Assembly (NCBI GenBank): GCA_021787595.1
Contig: JAJYLQ010000030.1
Coordinates: 1-40,397 of the forward strand
DNA from: Chloroflexota bacterium
GTDB taxonomy: Bacteria > Chloroflexota > Anaerolineae > Anaerolineales > Villigracilaceae
Length of the DNA stretch: 40,397 nt
Direction of reading: 5' to 3'
The notes beneath the pieces were generated by a model, which searched no databases, was not told where the DNA came from, and worked only from the letters and a program-made list of their open reading frames with translations. Each line of letters starts with the position of its first letter. Within the stretch, counting starts at the first letter, position 1. Of this stretch, positions 32,727-40,344 are shown piece by piece. The translations under genes and the position numbers were made by a program.

Positions 32727-33554
32727 ATGACCCAAAATTCCGATGCCATTCACGAGATCGTTCGTGAGCATTATGCGGAACGGATCAAGAACTCCGCTTC
32801 CTGCTGCGGACGCTTCGACACGCTCAACGCGACGCCTGATAGCGGCTCCACCGCCGAGGGCAAACTCTACCCGGCAGATTTGCTTGCCACCCTCTCCGAA
32901 GGCGAGTCAGCCGTCAGCTATGGATGCGGCGACCCGATCACGCTCGCCTCCTTGCAGCCCGGACAGATCGTGCTCGATCTCGGTTCGGGCGCGGGACTCG
33001 ATTGTTTCTTCGCCGCGAAAAAAGTCGGCGCGGCGGGACACGTGATCGGCGTGGACATGACTCCCGAAATGATAGACCGCGCCCGGTCCAGCGCGAAGCG
33101 GATGAATCTCGATAACGTGGAATTCCGTCAGGGTTATCTCGAGGATTTGCCGGTGCAAGCCAACAGCGTGGACGTCATCATTTCAAACTGCGTCATCAAT
33201 CTCGCACCCGATAAATCCAAAATCTTCAGCGAAGCGTTTCGCGTGTTGAAGGCTGGCGGCAAACTTGCGGTGTCCGATATCGTCACCGATGGGCCGCTGC
33301 CTGATGCGATCAAGAAAAGTCTCAGCGCGTGGGCTGGCTGTATCGCCGGCGCGGTCGAAGCCGATGACTACATTGGCATGATGAAGGCAGTGGGCTTCAC
33401 GGATATTTCCATCACGCCTGTTTACTTCGATCAGGAGGATGTTGACTCGGCGCTCGCCGACATGAAAGACTCAATTGACCTCACAACCTTTTCGGGTGAG
33501 AAAGTATACAAGTCCGTTTTCAGCGCAAAGATCACAGCATATAAACCATCATGA
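32727..33554 (+). CDS. arsM: Arsenite S-adenosylmethionine methyltransferase
   Basis: 275 residues from ATG 32727 (AGGAG upstream). ArsM methylates As(III), using SAM and thiols. The SAM fold is clear: 'GDPITLASLQPGQIVLDLGSGAGLDC' and 'GHVIGVDMTPEMIDRARSSA'. The arsenic-binding cysteines are present: Cys26-Cys27 in NSASCCGRF, the conserved Cys in ISNCVINLAPDKSK, and the Cys in SAWAGCIAGAVE. The context, arsR before it and a Cys-rich peptide after it, supports arsenic detoxification. The stop overlaps an ATG (ATGA), which would start a 13-codon frame leading to the peptide gene. Confidence 0.9.
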   Translation: MTQNSDAIHEIVREHYAERIKNSASCCGRFDTLNATPDSGSTAEGKLYPADLLATLSEGESAVSYGCGDPITLASLQPGQIVLDLGSGAGLDCFFAAKKVGAAGHVIGVDMTPEMIDRARSSAKRMNLDNVEFRQGYLEDLPVQANSVDVIISNCVINLAPDKSKIFSEAFRVLKAGGKLAVSDIVTDGPLPDAIKKSLSAWAGCIAGAVEADDYIGMMKAVGFTDISITPVYFDQEDVDSALADMKDSIDLTTFSGEKVYKSVFSAKITAYKPS

Positions 33555-33588
33555 TGGAATTTATTGTTTGGAAAGGAGGTGAGAAGCT

Positions 33589-33663
33589 ATGACTGATTTA
33601 CCGGTGCTTTCAAGTTGCGATTGCGACTGCAGCGATGGTTGTTGCGGCGGCGGTTGCTGCTAG
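33589..33663 (+). CDS. Very small Cys-rich peptide, downstream of arsM
   Basis: A 24-residue ORF starting MTDLPVLSS, then cysteines at 10, 12, 14, 18, 19, 23 and 24, spaced by Asp, Ser and Gly (CDCDCSDG, then CCGGGCC). Seven of 24 residues are Cys, with no other aromatic or basic residues. GAAAGGAGGTGAG, an almost perfect anti-16S match, lies seven bases upstream. A strong terminator follows 22 bases after the stop, so the ORF lies inside the arsM transcript. The arrangement suggests a metallothionein-like chelator or thiol partner for arsenic; a RiPP precursor is an alternative, although no maturation enzyme is adjacent. I know no named family for it. Confidence 0.7.
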   Translation: MTDLPVLSSCDCDCSDGCCGGGCC

Positions 33664-33684
33664 AAAGATGAGACGCAGAAAGTT

Positions 33685-33717
33685 TTCGACGGCAGTCAGA
33701 CTGCCGTCGAACTTTTT
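33685..33717 (+). terminator. Intrinsic terminator of the arsM operon
   Basis: TTCGACGGCAGT and ACTGCCGTCGAA, a perfect 12-pair stem with loop CAG, followed by CTTTTTAA. Confidence 0.9.
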
Positions 33718-33741
33718 AACCAGACTATTAGCTTCTTTCCA

Positions 33742-33787
33742 TTGACAGTGCGATAGAACAGGAGTAAAAACATACCGACTGGTCGGT
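33742..33787 (+). promoter_or_regulatory. Promoter and TetR-type operator
   Basis: TTGACA (33742-33747), 17 bases, TAAAAA (33765-33770). Directly after comes ACCGACTGGTCGGT (33774-33787), a near-perfect palindrome of the ACCGAC-type seen at many TetR/AcrR promoters. It is well placed for autorepression by the gene at 33839. Confidence 0.75.
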
Positions 33788-33803
33788 TTTTAGCCCTCAC
33801 CCC

Positions 33804-33826
33804 CCCTCTCCCATTTTGGGAGAGGG
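33804..33826. repeat. CCCTCTCCC/GGGAGAGGG hairpin abutting a Shine-Dalgarno
   Basis: The arms 33804-33812 and 33818-33826 pair perfectly; AGAGGAG follows at once and ATG is at 33839. The repeat thus forms the leader of the TetR-type gene. Confidence 0.8.
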
Positions 33827-33838
33827 AGAGGAGATGAA

Positions 33839-34423
33839 ATGCAGCAGCGCAGTGAAGAGACACGTTCGAAGATCATCGAATCAGCGATCAAGCTATTCTC
33901 CAGCCGCGGGTTCAACGCCGCTAGCGTGGACGATATTTGTTCGGATGCGGGAATCAGCAAAGGCGCGTTCTATCACCACTTTGAAAGCAAGCAGGCGCTT
34001 TTCCTGGCGCTGCTCGATGGCTGGCTGCAAACCATTGACAATGCCGTCGAAGCCTCGAAGGATAAAACCGCGCCCGAAACGTTCATGCAAATGACGGAAG
34101 CGTTTCCGTACATCTTTGCGTCAGCCGGCAACCATCTTCCGATGTTCATGGAATTCTGGCTGCAGGCCAGCCGGGATGAAAAAATCTGGCAAGCCGCCAT
34201 CGCGCCATATCGCCGCTATCAAAAGTATTTCGCGGCGCTCATCCAGAAAGGCATTGACGAAGGTTCGTTCGTCGAAGTGAATCCTGACATCGCCGCGCGC
34301 CTGATCGTCTCGACCGCGATGGGATTGCTGCTGCAAAGTCTGCTCGACCCGAAAGGCGCAAAATGGGAAAAGGTGGCGCGTGAAAGCACAACGTTGGTCG
34401 TGAACGGTTTGATAAGGAAATGA
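33839..34423 (+). CDS. TetR/AcrR-family regulator
   Basis: 194 residues: SEETRSKIIESAIKLFSSRG followed by FNAASVDDICSDAGISKGAF and YHHFESKQALFLALLDGWLQ, a textbook TetR DNA-binding domain with the YxHF hinge. The C-terminal domain is helical with an aromatic patch (PMFMEFWLQASRDEKIWQ). The operator and promoter lie directly upstream. An epimerase-like SDR gene begins ten bases after the stop with a GAGG site between, so they form an operon. The ligand is unknown. Confidence 0.9.
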   Translation: MQQRSEETRSKIIESAIKLFSSRGFNAASVDDICSDAGISKGAFYHHFESKQALFLALLDGWLQTIDNAVEASKDKTAPETFMQMTEAFPYIFASAGNHLPMFMEFWLQASRDEKIWQAAIAPYRRYQKYFAALIQKGIDEGSFVEVNPDIAARLIVSTAMGLLLQSLLDPKGAKWEKVARESTTLVVNGLIRK

Positions 34424-34433
34424 GGAAATACAA

Positions 34434-35423
34434 ATGATTTTGGTTACCGGCGCGACAGGGCACATTGGAAATGTCCTCGTCCGCAAATTGCTCGAGCGCG
34501 GTGAAAAGGTCCGGGTGCTGATTCTGCCCGGAGAAAGCCGCGCCCCGCTCCAGGGTCTGAATGTCGAAGCGGTGGAAGGTGACGTTCTCGACACATCAAC
34601 TTTATTCAAAGCATTCAGAGGCGTGCGCGGAGTCTTTCATCTCGCTGGAATCATCTCCATCATGCCCGGATCGAATCCTTTTGTTCGCAAGGTCAATGTC
34701 GAAGGCACGCGAAATGTCATGAAGGTCGCGAAAGAGATGCGTGTGGGAAAGGTCGTGTACACGAGTTCGATCCACGCCATCCGGCGCATCGAAGATGGGA
34801 TGATTGACGAAAGCCTGCCGTTCGACCCGGACAATCCGTACGGAGAATATGACCGTTCCAAAGCGGAGGCGACGCTCGAAGTTCAAAAAGCGGCCCACGC
34901 GGGACTGGAAGCGGTGATCGTTTGCCCCACCGGAGTCATCGGCCCGTACGATTTCCGCGGCTCGATGATGGGTGATGTCATCCGCGGCGCAGCACAAAGA
35001 AAACCAACGCTTTATGTGGACGGCGCATACGATTTTGTGGACGTGCGCGATGTTGTCAACGGAATGATCGCAGCGTATGAGAAAGGCAGGCGCGGGGAAA
35101 GTTATATTTTATCCGGCCACAAAATTTCAGTTCGATATTTGCTCGAAACCGTACGTGAGATCACCGGCCATCCCTTCATCCAGATGAAAGTCCCGTTCGA
35201 CCTGGCAAAGTTCGCGGCGCGATTTACTCCGTGGTATTACCGCAGGTCAAAAGCCATCCCGCGTTTTACGCCGTATTCATTGGAAGTGCTGCAAAGCAAT
35301 TGCAACATCAGCCACGCCAAAGCCACGCGCGAACTCGATTACCGTCCGCGCAATCTATATGAGACCATTGCCGATACCGTGAAATGGTTTTTTGAGAATC
35401 GTCAGTTACTTGCCAATCATTGA
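34434..35423 (+). CDS. NAD-dependent epimerase/dehydratase-like extended SDR
   Basis: 329 residues. The N-terminus MILVTGATGHIGNVLVRKLL holds the extended-SDR glycine motif; VFHLAGIIS, 'VYTSSIHAIRR' and YDRSKAEATLEV (Y-x-x-x-K) give the catalytic triad; 'IVCPTGVIGPYD' follows. The overall style is that of dihydroflavonol-reductase-like SDRs, also seen in hopanoid-associated sugar epimerases. The substrate is not known. It is cotranscribed with its TetR regulator, so it probably acts on the inducing compound or its product. Confidence 0.87.
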   Translation: MILVTGATGHIGNVLVRKLLERGEKVRVLILPGESRAPLQGLNVEAVEGDVLDTSTLFKAFRGVRGVFHLAGIISIMPGSNPFVRKVNVEGTRNVMKVAKEMRVGKVVYTSSIHAIRRIEDGMIDESLPFDPDNPYGEYDRSKAEATLEVQKAAHAGLEAVIVCPTGVIGPYDFRGSMMGDVIRGAAQRKPTLYVDGAYDFVDVRDVVNGMIAAYEKGRRGESYILSGHKISVRYLLETVREITGHPFIQMKVPFDLAKFAARFTPWYYRRSKAIPRFTPYSLEVLQSNCNISHAKATRELDYRPRNLYETIADTVKWFFENRQLLANH

Positions 35424-35438
35424 GTCCATTAACGGAGG

Positions 35439-35498
35439 GCAGACTTCAGTCTGCATTGAAGCGGACTGAAGTCCGCATCGAAGCGGACTGAAGTCCGC
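35439..35498. repeat. Three tandem small hairpins
   Basis: GCAGACTTCAGTCTGC (35439-35454), then GCGGACTGAAGTCCGC twice (35461-35476, 35483-35498). These are REP-type units and may also end the upstream transcript. Confidence 0.7.
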
Positions 35499-35536
35499 AC
35501 TCCGAATTCTTTCAAATATTCAATAAGGAGACATCA

Positions 35537-36400
35537 ATGAAAATCGTTACCGATTGCGCGGCGGATCTGTCCGCAGAGGAATTGAAAGAGTTAGACATCG
35601 AACAAGCGCCGCTTTATATTCAATTCCCGGATGGCGAAGTCAGCTCGGCGGATATCACTGCCGACGCGTTCTATGACCGACTCGAAGCCATGAAGCCGAA
35701 TGTACCGACCACCGCCATGCCGTCCAGCGGACTCTTCGCGGAGATTTATCGCAGGATCGCAAAATTCGATAAGAATATTTTTTCGCTCCACATTTCGTCC
35801 GGCTTGAGCGGAACGATCAACGCGGCGCGCGCGGGCGGCGAAGAAGCCAAAGCCGAAGCGAACGTTGATTTCTGGGATACGCTCACGCTGTCCGGCGGCG
35901 AACGCTTTCAGGTGATCAGTGCCGCGCTGGCCGCCAAGGCCGGCTGGACGATGCGCGCCATCCAGGAACGGCTGCCAAAAATCCGTGAGAAAACGGAGGT
36001 GGTTTACACGCTCGATACGCTGGATTACCTGATGCGCGGCGGGCGCATCGGGCGCGTCAAGGCAATGGCGGGCGCGATCCTGCATCTGAAGCCCGTGATC
36101 CGCGTCGACACGGATGGCAAATACACCACCGTCACGACGGCGCGCACGATTGGCAAAGGCATGTCGGCCATCACGGAACATCTTTACAACGTGTATGCCA
36201 ACGCGCCTTTATGGGTCACGGTTTTGCACGGTCGTTTTGCGGATAAAGCTGAAACCTTATCCAAAGAACTCAAAGAAAGATTGAACATCGCCAAACTTGA
36301 AGTAATGCGCATCTCGCCGGCGCTGGGAGTCCATACCGGGCCGGGTGTGGTCGGTGCGGCGGTGGTACCGCTGGAAGTGGTAAGCGATCTAATGAAATAG
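35537..36400 (+). CDS. DegV family fatty-acid-binding protein
   Basis: 287 residues behind AAGGAG. DegV/FakB proteins bind a fatty acid and present it to the FakA kinase. Family features are IVTDCAADLSAEELKEL, 'TTAMPSSGLFAEIYRRI', ISSGLSGTINAARAGGEEAK (fatty-acid carboxylate contacts) and YTLDTLDYLMRGGRIGRVKA with 'LHLKPVIRVDTDGKYTT'. The C-terminus 'ALGVHTGPGVVGAAVV' is canonical. No fakA gene is seen here. A hairpin of 17 pairs separates it from the following SDR gene. Confidence 0.92.
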   Translation: MKIVTDCAADLSAEELKELDIEQAPLYIQFPDGEVSSADITADAFYDRLEAMKPNVPTTAMPSSGLFAEIYRRIAKFDKNIFSLHISSGLSGTINAARAGGEEAKAEANVDFWDTLTLSGGERFQVISAALAAKAGWTMRAIQERLPKIREKTEVVYTLDTLDYLMRGGRIGRVKAMAGAILHLKPVIRVDTDGKYTTVTTARTIGKGMSAITEHLYNVYANAPLWVTVLHGRFADKAETLSKELKERLNIAKLEVMRISPALGVHTGPGVVGAAVVPLEVVSDLMK

Positions 36401-36403
36401 AAA

Positions 36404-36440
36404 TCTTTCTTCTTTCATCGTAGCGATGAAAGAAGAAAGA
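36404..36440 (+). promoter_or_regulatory. 17-bp perfect hairpin before the SDR ribosome binding site
   Basis: TCTTTCTTCTTTCATCG and CGATGAAAGAAGAAAGA pair perfectly around TAG, starting four bases after the degV stop. The second arm runs into AGAGGAAAG, the ribosome binding site of the next gene, so the structure could limit its translation or protect the mRNA. There is no T-run, so it is unlikely to be a terminator. Confidence 0.65.
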
Positions 36441-36448
36441 GGAAAGAT

Positions 36449-37243
36449 ATGAACCGGAACGATAGCGTTGCAGTCATTACCGGCGCATCGAGCGGAATTG
36501 GCGAAGCCACCGCTCGACGACTGGCCGTGGCTGGATTGCACGTAACGCTGATTGCGCGGCGGCTGGAACGATTGCAAAATCTAAAAACACAAATCGAGGC
36601 GGCGGGCGGAAGAGCAAAAGTCATCGTCGCAGATTTGTCACGCGAGGTTGATCGCATTCGCGTGTTCGAGTCGGTGCAGGCGGACGGCGGCGCAGACGTG
36701 CTGATCAATAATGCGGGCTTCGGCTGGTATGGTTACTTCAAAGAAATGCCGTGGAAGACTGCACTCGAAATGCTGCAAGTAAACGTTGGCGCAGCCGTCC
36801 ATCTCACATCGCTGTTTCTGCCCGAAATGCAGAAACAGAATCATGGACATATCATCAACATCGGCTCGATTTCGGGAAGCATTCCGAGCCAGGGCACCGC
36901 GATCTACGGCGCGAGCAAATCCTTTTTGGATTCATTCACCACCGCGCTTTATCGCGAGACGCGCGGCACGAAAGTCAACGTGAGTGTGGTGCGCGTGGGT
37001 CCGGTTCTCACCGAGTTTTGCGAAACAGCGTTGGGGCGCGAAAACAGCGGGCATGTGCCAACCGAAAAAATCGGCGTGACAGCAGAACACGTTGCGCAGC
37101 GAATTTGGCAATTATGGCTGCATCCAAAACGCGTAATTTATATCCCGCGCTGGCTGGGCGTCACGCCGTGGGTGGAATTATCCTTTGGATGGCTGGAAGA
37201 TTGGATCGGACCTTTGCTTCTCAAACTGAATTACAAGACGTGA
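36449..37243 (+). CDS. Short-chain dehydrogenase/reductase (DltE/YqjQ-type)
   Basis: 264 residues. VAVITGASSGIGEATARRLA, 'LIARRLERLQNLKTQIEAAGG', NNAG, IGSISGSIPSQGTAIYGASK with YxxxK and 'VVRVGPVLTEFCETA' define a classical SDR of the DltE-like group, which has a C-terminal membrane-associated segment ('LGVTPWVELSFGWLEDW'). The substrate is unknown. Its stop codon lies inside the 14-pair hairpin that ends the transcript. Confidence 0.88.
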   Translation: MNRNDSVAVITGASSGIGEATARRLAVAGLHVTLIARRLERLQNLKTQIEAAGGRAKVIVADLSREVDRIRVFESVQADGGADVLINNAGFGWYGYFKEMPWKTALEMLQVNVGAAVHLTSLFLPEMQKQNHGHIINIGSISGSIPSQGTAIYGASKSFLDSFTTALYRETRGTKVNVSVVRVGPVLTEFCETALGRENSGHVPTEKIGVTAEHVAQRIWQLWLHPKRVIYIPRWLGVTPWVELSFGWLEDWIGPLLLKLNYKT

Positions 37244-37274
37244 CAGGTTCGCTTCGCGAAAACCTGTCACGTCT
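37236..37274. terminator. Bidirectional terminator hairpin
   Basis: AGACGTGACAGGTT and AACCTGTCACGTCT are perfect inverted repeats; the SDR stop TGA (37241-37243) is in the first arm. It lies between the convergent SDR and MFS genes. Confidence 0.7.
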
Positions 37275-37280
37275 CTTGGA

Positions 37281-38642
37281 TCACGCTGTTGCAGGTTCCG
37301 CATTCGGCAATGCATCGTGATCGGGAAGGACAGCTTCTGCGTCGCGGATGGCGGGAATGAAATATCCAGCGACGCCGACGAGCAGGATGCACAGGCCGCA
37401 GAAGAAGATCAATAGCGTCATGCCGCTTCCGGGTCCGGACCCGAACGTGGATCCAAATAAACCTGCTAATCCACTGCTTTGATTCTTCATCGCCGGCTCG
37501 AGCACAAAGTCCGATAGAGTCCCGCCGATGATCGGCGAGATCGGATTCGTAAACCACGCGATCAAACGCCGCGCCGAAAAAACGCGGCCTTGCAAATCGG
37601 GCGCGACCTTCGCCTGCCAGATCGCCTGATTCGAACCGTTGACAATCGGGATGAAAATCCCGCTCAACAACATCGCGGAAGCCCAAACCGGAAGTCCGCG
37701 CCCGAGGCTGAAGATGATCTCACCGAAGATCGCGGAAACAAGCCAGCCGAGCAGAACGCCATGCACGCGATTTTTGAATCCGCCCCAGGCGCTCATCAAA
37801 ATGCCGCCGACCACCATGCCGATTGAGGCCGCCGACTGGACTGAACCGAGGATGATCGTGTTTTGGCCGGTGCGCGCCAAAAGCATCGGGGACAGGACCG
37901 TGAAGCCAATTCCTGCAAACAGGTTACCGAAGAAGAAAATCATCTGCAATCCGAGCAGACTCGGGCGCGCGAAGATGTATTTGAATCCGAATGCAGCCTG
38001 CTTCAACATATTGCCTTCGGCTTCGTGTCCCTCCGCAGTGCGCGGCGGCTGAGGGATGAAGACGAGGATCAACGCGAAGATCGCGATCGCAAACGTGATC
38101 ACGTCGAAGGATAAGATGCCGGTGATTTGAATAAACGGCAGAAGCGCGCCAGCCAAAATTGGAGAGACCACTCCGGGACCGGCTTCGACCAAAGACATCA
38201 TCCCGTTGGCGCGGCCATACTGTTCCTTCGGGATCATGATGCTGATCGCGGCGGAATACGCGGGCCATTGGAACGTCGTCCCCAAACCTTTGACGATACT
38301 GATCAGATAAATATGCCAGAACTGCAGATGGCCAGTGGCGAATAGAATCAGCGCGATCAACGAAGCCAGCCCCCCGCCGATGTCGCTGACCATCATCATC
38401 AGTTTGCGGTTATAACGATCCACCATCACACCCGCAATCGGCGACATGATCAGGAACGGCGTGATATAAAAGACCTGCACGAGCCCCATCGCCGTCGCGG
38501 AATGAGTCTGCTGCCACATATAAATGGTGAAGGCAAACTCGGTCATCCCGCTGGCAAGCACCGAGATAATCTGTCCGAGCCAGACAATGCTAAAGCCGAA
38601 CATGCCGCCGGGTTGCGTTTTTTTCTGTGTTTGCGCTTGCAT
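37281..38642 (-). CDS. MFS transporter (MFS_3-like exporter)
   Basis: 453 residues from ATG 38642, chosen because GAGG lies five bases upstream; a GTG two codons earlier is the other option. Twelve membrane helices are visible. Motifs are 'FGFSIVWLGQIISVLASGMTEFAFTIYMW', 'GVMVDRYNRKLMMMVSDI' (the loop 2-3 motif A, here D-R-Y-N-R) and 'WQAKVAPDLQGRVFSARRLI'. This is the style of the MFS_3 group with macrolide or siderophore exporters; the substrate is unknown. It is followed leftward by a terminator. An 18-bp perfect palindrome lies upstream of its start. Confidence 0.87.
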   Translation of the reverse strand: MQAQTQKKTQPGGMFGFSIVWLGQIISVLASGMTEFAFTIYMWQQTHSATAMGLVQVFYITPFLIMSPIAGVMVDRYNRKLMMMVSDIGGGLASLIALILFATGHLQFWHIYLISIVKGLGTTFQWPAYSAAISIMIPKEQYGRANGMMSLVEAGPGVVSPILAGALLPFIQITGILSFDVITFAIAIFALILVFIPQPPRTAEGHEAEGNMLKQAAFGFKYIFARPSLLGLQMIFFFGNLFAGIGFTVLSPMLLARTGQNTIILGSVQSAASIGMVVGGILMSAWGGFKNRVHGVLLGWLVSAIFGEIIFSLGRGLPVWASAMLLSGIFIPIVNGSNQAIWQAKVAPDLQGRVFSARRLIAWFTNPISPIIGGTLSDFVLEPAMKNQSSGLAGLFGSTFGSGPGSGMTLLIFFCGLCILLVGVAGYFIPAIRDAEAVLPDHDALPNAEPATA

Positions 38643-38716
38643 TTTCACCTCATAAGATTTATTTATCTGCTTGAACCGCCGTCACTTCGACACCGTTCGT
38701 GTCGCGAGCAATAGCG

Positions 38717-38734
38717 GTGGCGCCATGGCGCCAC
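38717..38734. repeat. Perfect 18-bp palindrome in the MFS intergenic region
   Basis: GTGGCGCCATGGCGCCAC is fully symmetric. The same GTGGCGCCA core occurs in MITE family 1, so this is probably a fragment of that repeat class; an operator for the MFS gene is an alternative. Confidence 0.5.
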
Positions 38735-38807
38735 GAGACGGCAGGCTCAGTGCAAGCCTCGGTGGCGTCCTCACCGCCGAGAGCAATTAGTTATAAATAA
38801 GATAAAG

Positions 38808-38835
38808 GAGTCCGAAGTCAAGAGACTTCGGACTC
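38808..38835 (-). terminator. Intrinsic terminator of the second MFS gene
   Basis: GAGTCCGAAGTC and GACTTCGGACTC pair perfectly around four bases; on the minus strand a CTTTATCTTATTT stretch follows. It is 23 bases past the stop of the leftward MFS gene. Confidence 0.8.
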
Positions 38836-38857
38836 GCATATTTTACTCCGATTCAGG

Positions 38858-40162
38858 TTACGCGTTTTCGGAAGATTCGTTGAGGAAGCGTTCAGCCAAC
38901 AGAGCGCTGACTTTCGGCACAGCCAAATAAACGGCGCATGCCAATAGCATGAATCCCGCGATCACGAACAACAGGGTTACGCTCCAATGCAGCATCACAC
39001 CGCCAATCGCCTGCGAGAGCGGCATAAGTCCCAGGTTCGCGAGCAGGATCATGCTCATCAAACGTCCCAGCATTTCTTTGGCAGTGTTACGCTGCAAGCC
39101 GGTGATCAATAAGATGCTGATGTAACCATTCAAGATTCCCATGATGAACATATCCGCCATGGCAACCCAGGTGATATTGATCCATGCCAAAGCGCTCAAC
39201 CCAATTCCAAATCCCGCGAACGTTACAACCATGACGACTTTCATCCATCGCAATGACAACTTCGGCAGCGCGCCGCAGAGAATGATGCCCAGCAAGTTGC
39301 CGCCCGCGTAACCAGCGATGATCAATCCATACGCCGCGGCGCCTTCGAGGAAACGCGTGTTCGCGAGTTGAGGCACGCCGACCTCGATCGGTCCTCCAAA
39401 CGCGAAGTTGGCGACCGCAATCAGGATGAACATGGCGCGCAAGGCCGGGTCTTTGAACATGTATACAATCCCCTCGCGTATGGATTCCAAGACGCCGTTC
39501 GCTGCATTCGTTTGATTCACGGCGATGATCTCACCACAGGATTTCATCATCCATAACGTGATCACGGAAACAACGAAAGTGAACGCGTCGAATGCCATCG
39601 CCAATGCGACACCGATTTTTACATCACGAAACGCGGCGATCATGACCCCGGCTGCGGCGGGTCCCACAAACCCGATCAGTGACATACTTCCTTGCATCAC
39701 GGAGTTACCCGCTTGCAGATCATCGGAAGGAACCAGATGCGGCGTCATGGACATCGAAGCCGGTTGGAACGCGCCCGAAACAATTCCGAGGATGAAGCTA
39801 TAAACATAGATCATCCAAATCGGAAGAATGCCGGTCAGAACCTGCGCGGCAATCAAAGCCGAAATGAAGAGCCGGATGATATCGGAGATCAACATCACGC
39901 GTCGCGGTGAAATGCGATCCGTGACCGCGCCGCCGACCAATGTAAAGACCGCGCGCGGAATCCCGCCTAATGCCAGGACACCACCAAGCGCCAGCGGATC
40001 GCCCGTCATTTTCAACACCAGCCATGACAGGGCAATGAAATGGAATTGGTCACCAAGTAATGAGGTGCTTTGACCCATCCACAATAGAAGGAAGTCGCGT
40101 ATCGCAAACACGCGTTTCATGGGATTATCAGCAGCAACTGGTTGTGCAATCGTATCAGTCAT
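38858..40162 (-). CDS. MFS transporter (MFS_3-like exporter)
   Basis: 434 residues from ATG 40162, which has GGAG six bases upstream. It has twelve membrane helices with 'FLLLWMGQSTSLLGDQFHFIALSWLVLK', 'GGAVTDRISPRRVMLISDI' (motif A variant) and 'AKEMLGRLMSMILLANLGLM'. It has the same general family as the neighbouring MFS gene but the sequences are clearly divergent, so a recent duplication is unlikely. Each has its own terminator. Export of a small hydrophobic compound is plausible, but the substrate is unknown. The 110 bases upstream run straight into the IS end, so the IS may affect its promoter. Confidence 0.87.
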   Translation of the reverse strand: MTDTIAQPVAADNPMKRVFAIRDFLLLWMGQSTSLLGDQFHFIALSWLVLKMTGDPLALGGVLALGGIPRAVFTLVGGAVTDRISPRRVMLISDIIRLFISALIAAQVLTGILPIWMIYVYSFILGIVSGAFQPASMSMTPHLVPSDDLQAGNSVMQGSMSLIGFVGPAAAGVMIAAFRDVKIGVALAMAFDAFTFVVSVITLWMMKSCGEIIAVNQTNAANGVLESIREGIVYMFKDPALRAMFILIAVANFAFGGPIEVGVPQLANTRFLEGAAAYGLIIAGYAGGNLLGIILCGALPKLSLRWMKVVMVVTFAGFGIGLSALAWINITWVAMADMFIMGILNGYISILLITGLQRNTAKEMLGRLMSMILLANLGLMPLSQAIGGVMLHWSVTLLFVIAGFMLLACAVYLAVPKVSALLAERFLNESSENA

Positions 40163-40318
40163 AAGGATCTCCAAAAAGGCTTTTCTTACTGCCAGCTTCC
40201 ACTAGCTGGGATAATTTTTTTCATCTTAATCTTCGAGAGCGCTTTATTCCCTTACCGTCAGATAAGTTCCAGCCTAGTACTGTGTCAAGCATGCTTTGAT
40301 AAGTGCGATTCGGATTAT

Positions 40319-40343
40319 CCTGTCTCCATACAAAGGAGACAGG
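40319..40343 (+). promoter_or_regulatory. Hairpin sequestering the transposase Shine-Dalgarno
   Basis: CCTGTCTCC (40319-40327) and GGAGACAGG (40335-40343) pair perfectly around seven bases, and the GGAG of the ribosome binding site is in the second arm. A read-through transcript would fold this and stay untranslated; the left copy has the same structure. Confidence 0.65.
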
Positions 40344-40344
40344 C

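Noticed and set aside
35439-35498. Three evenly spaced similar units after the epimerase gene, like a short CRISPR
   Set aside because: Each unit is itself a 16-base palindrome, the spacing is only about six bases with no unique spacers, and no cas genes are present. These are REP hairpins.
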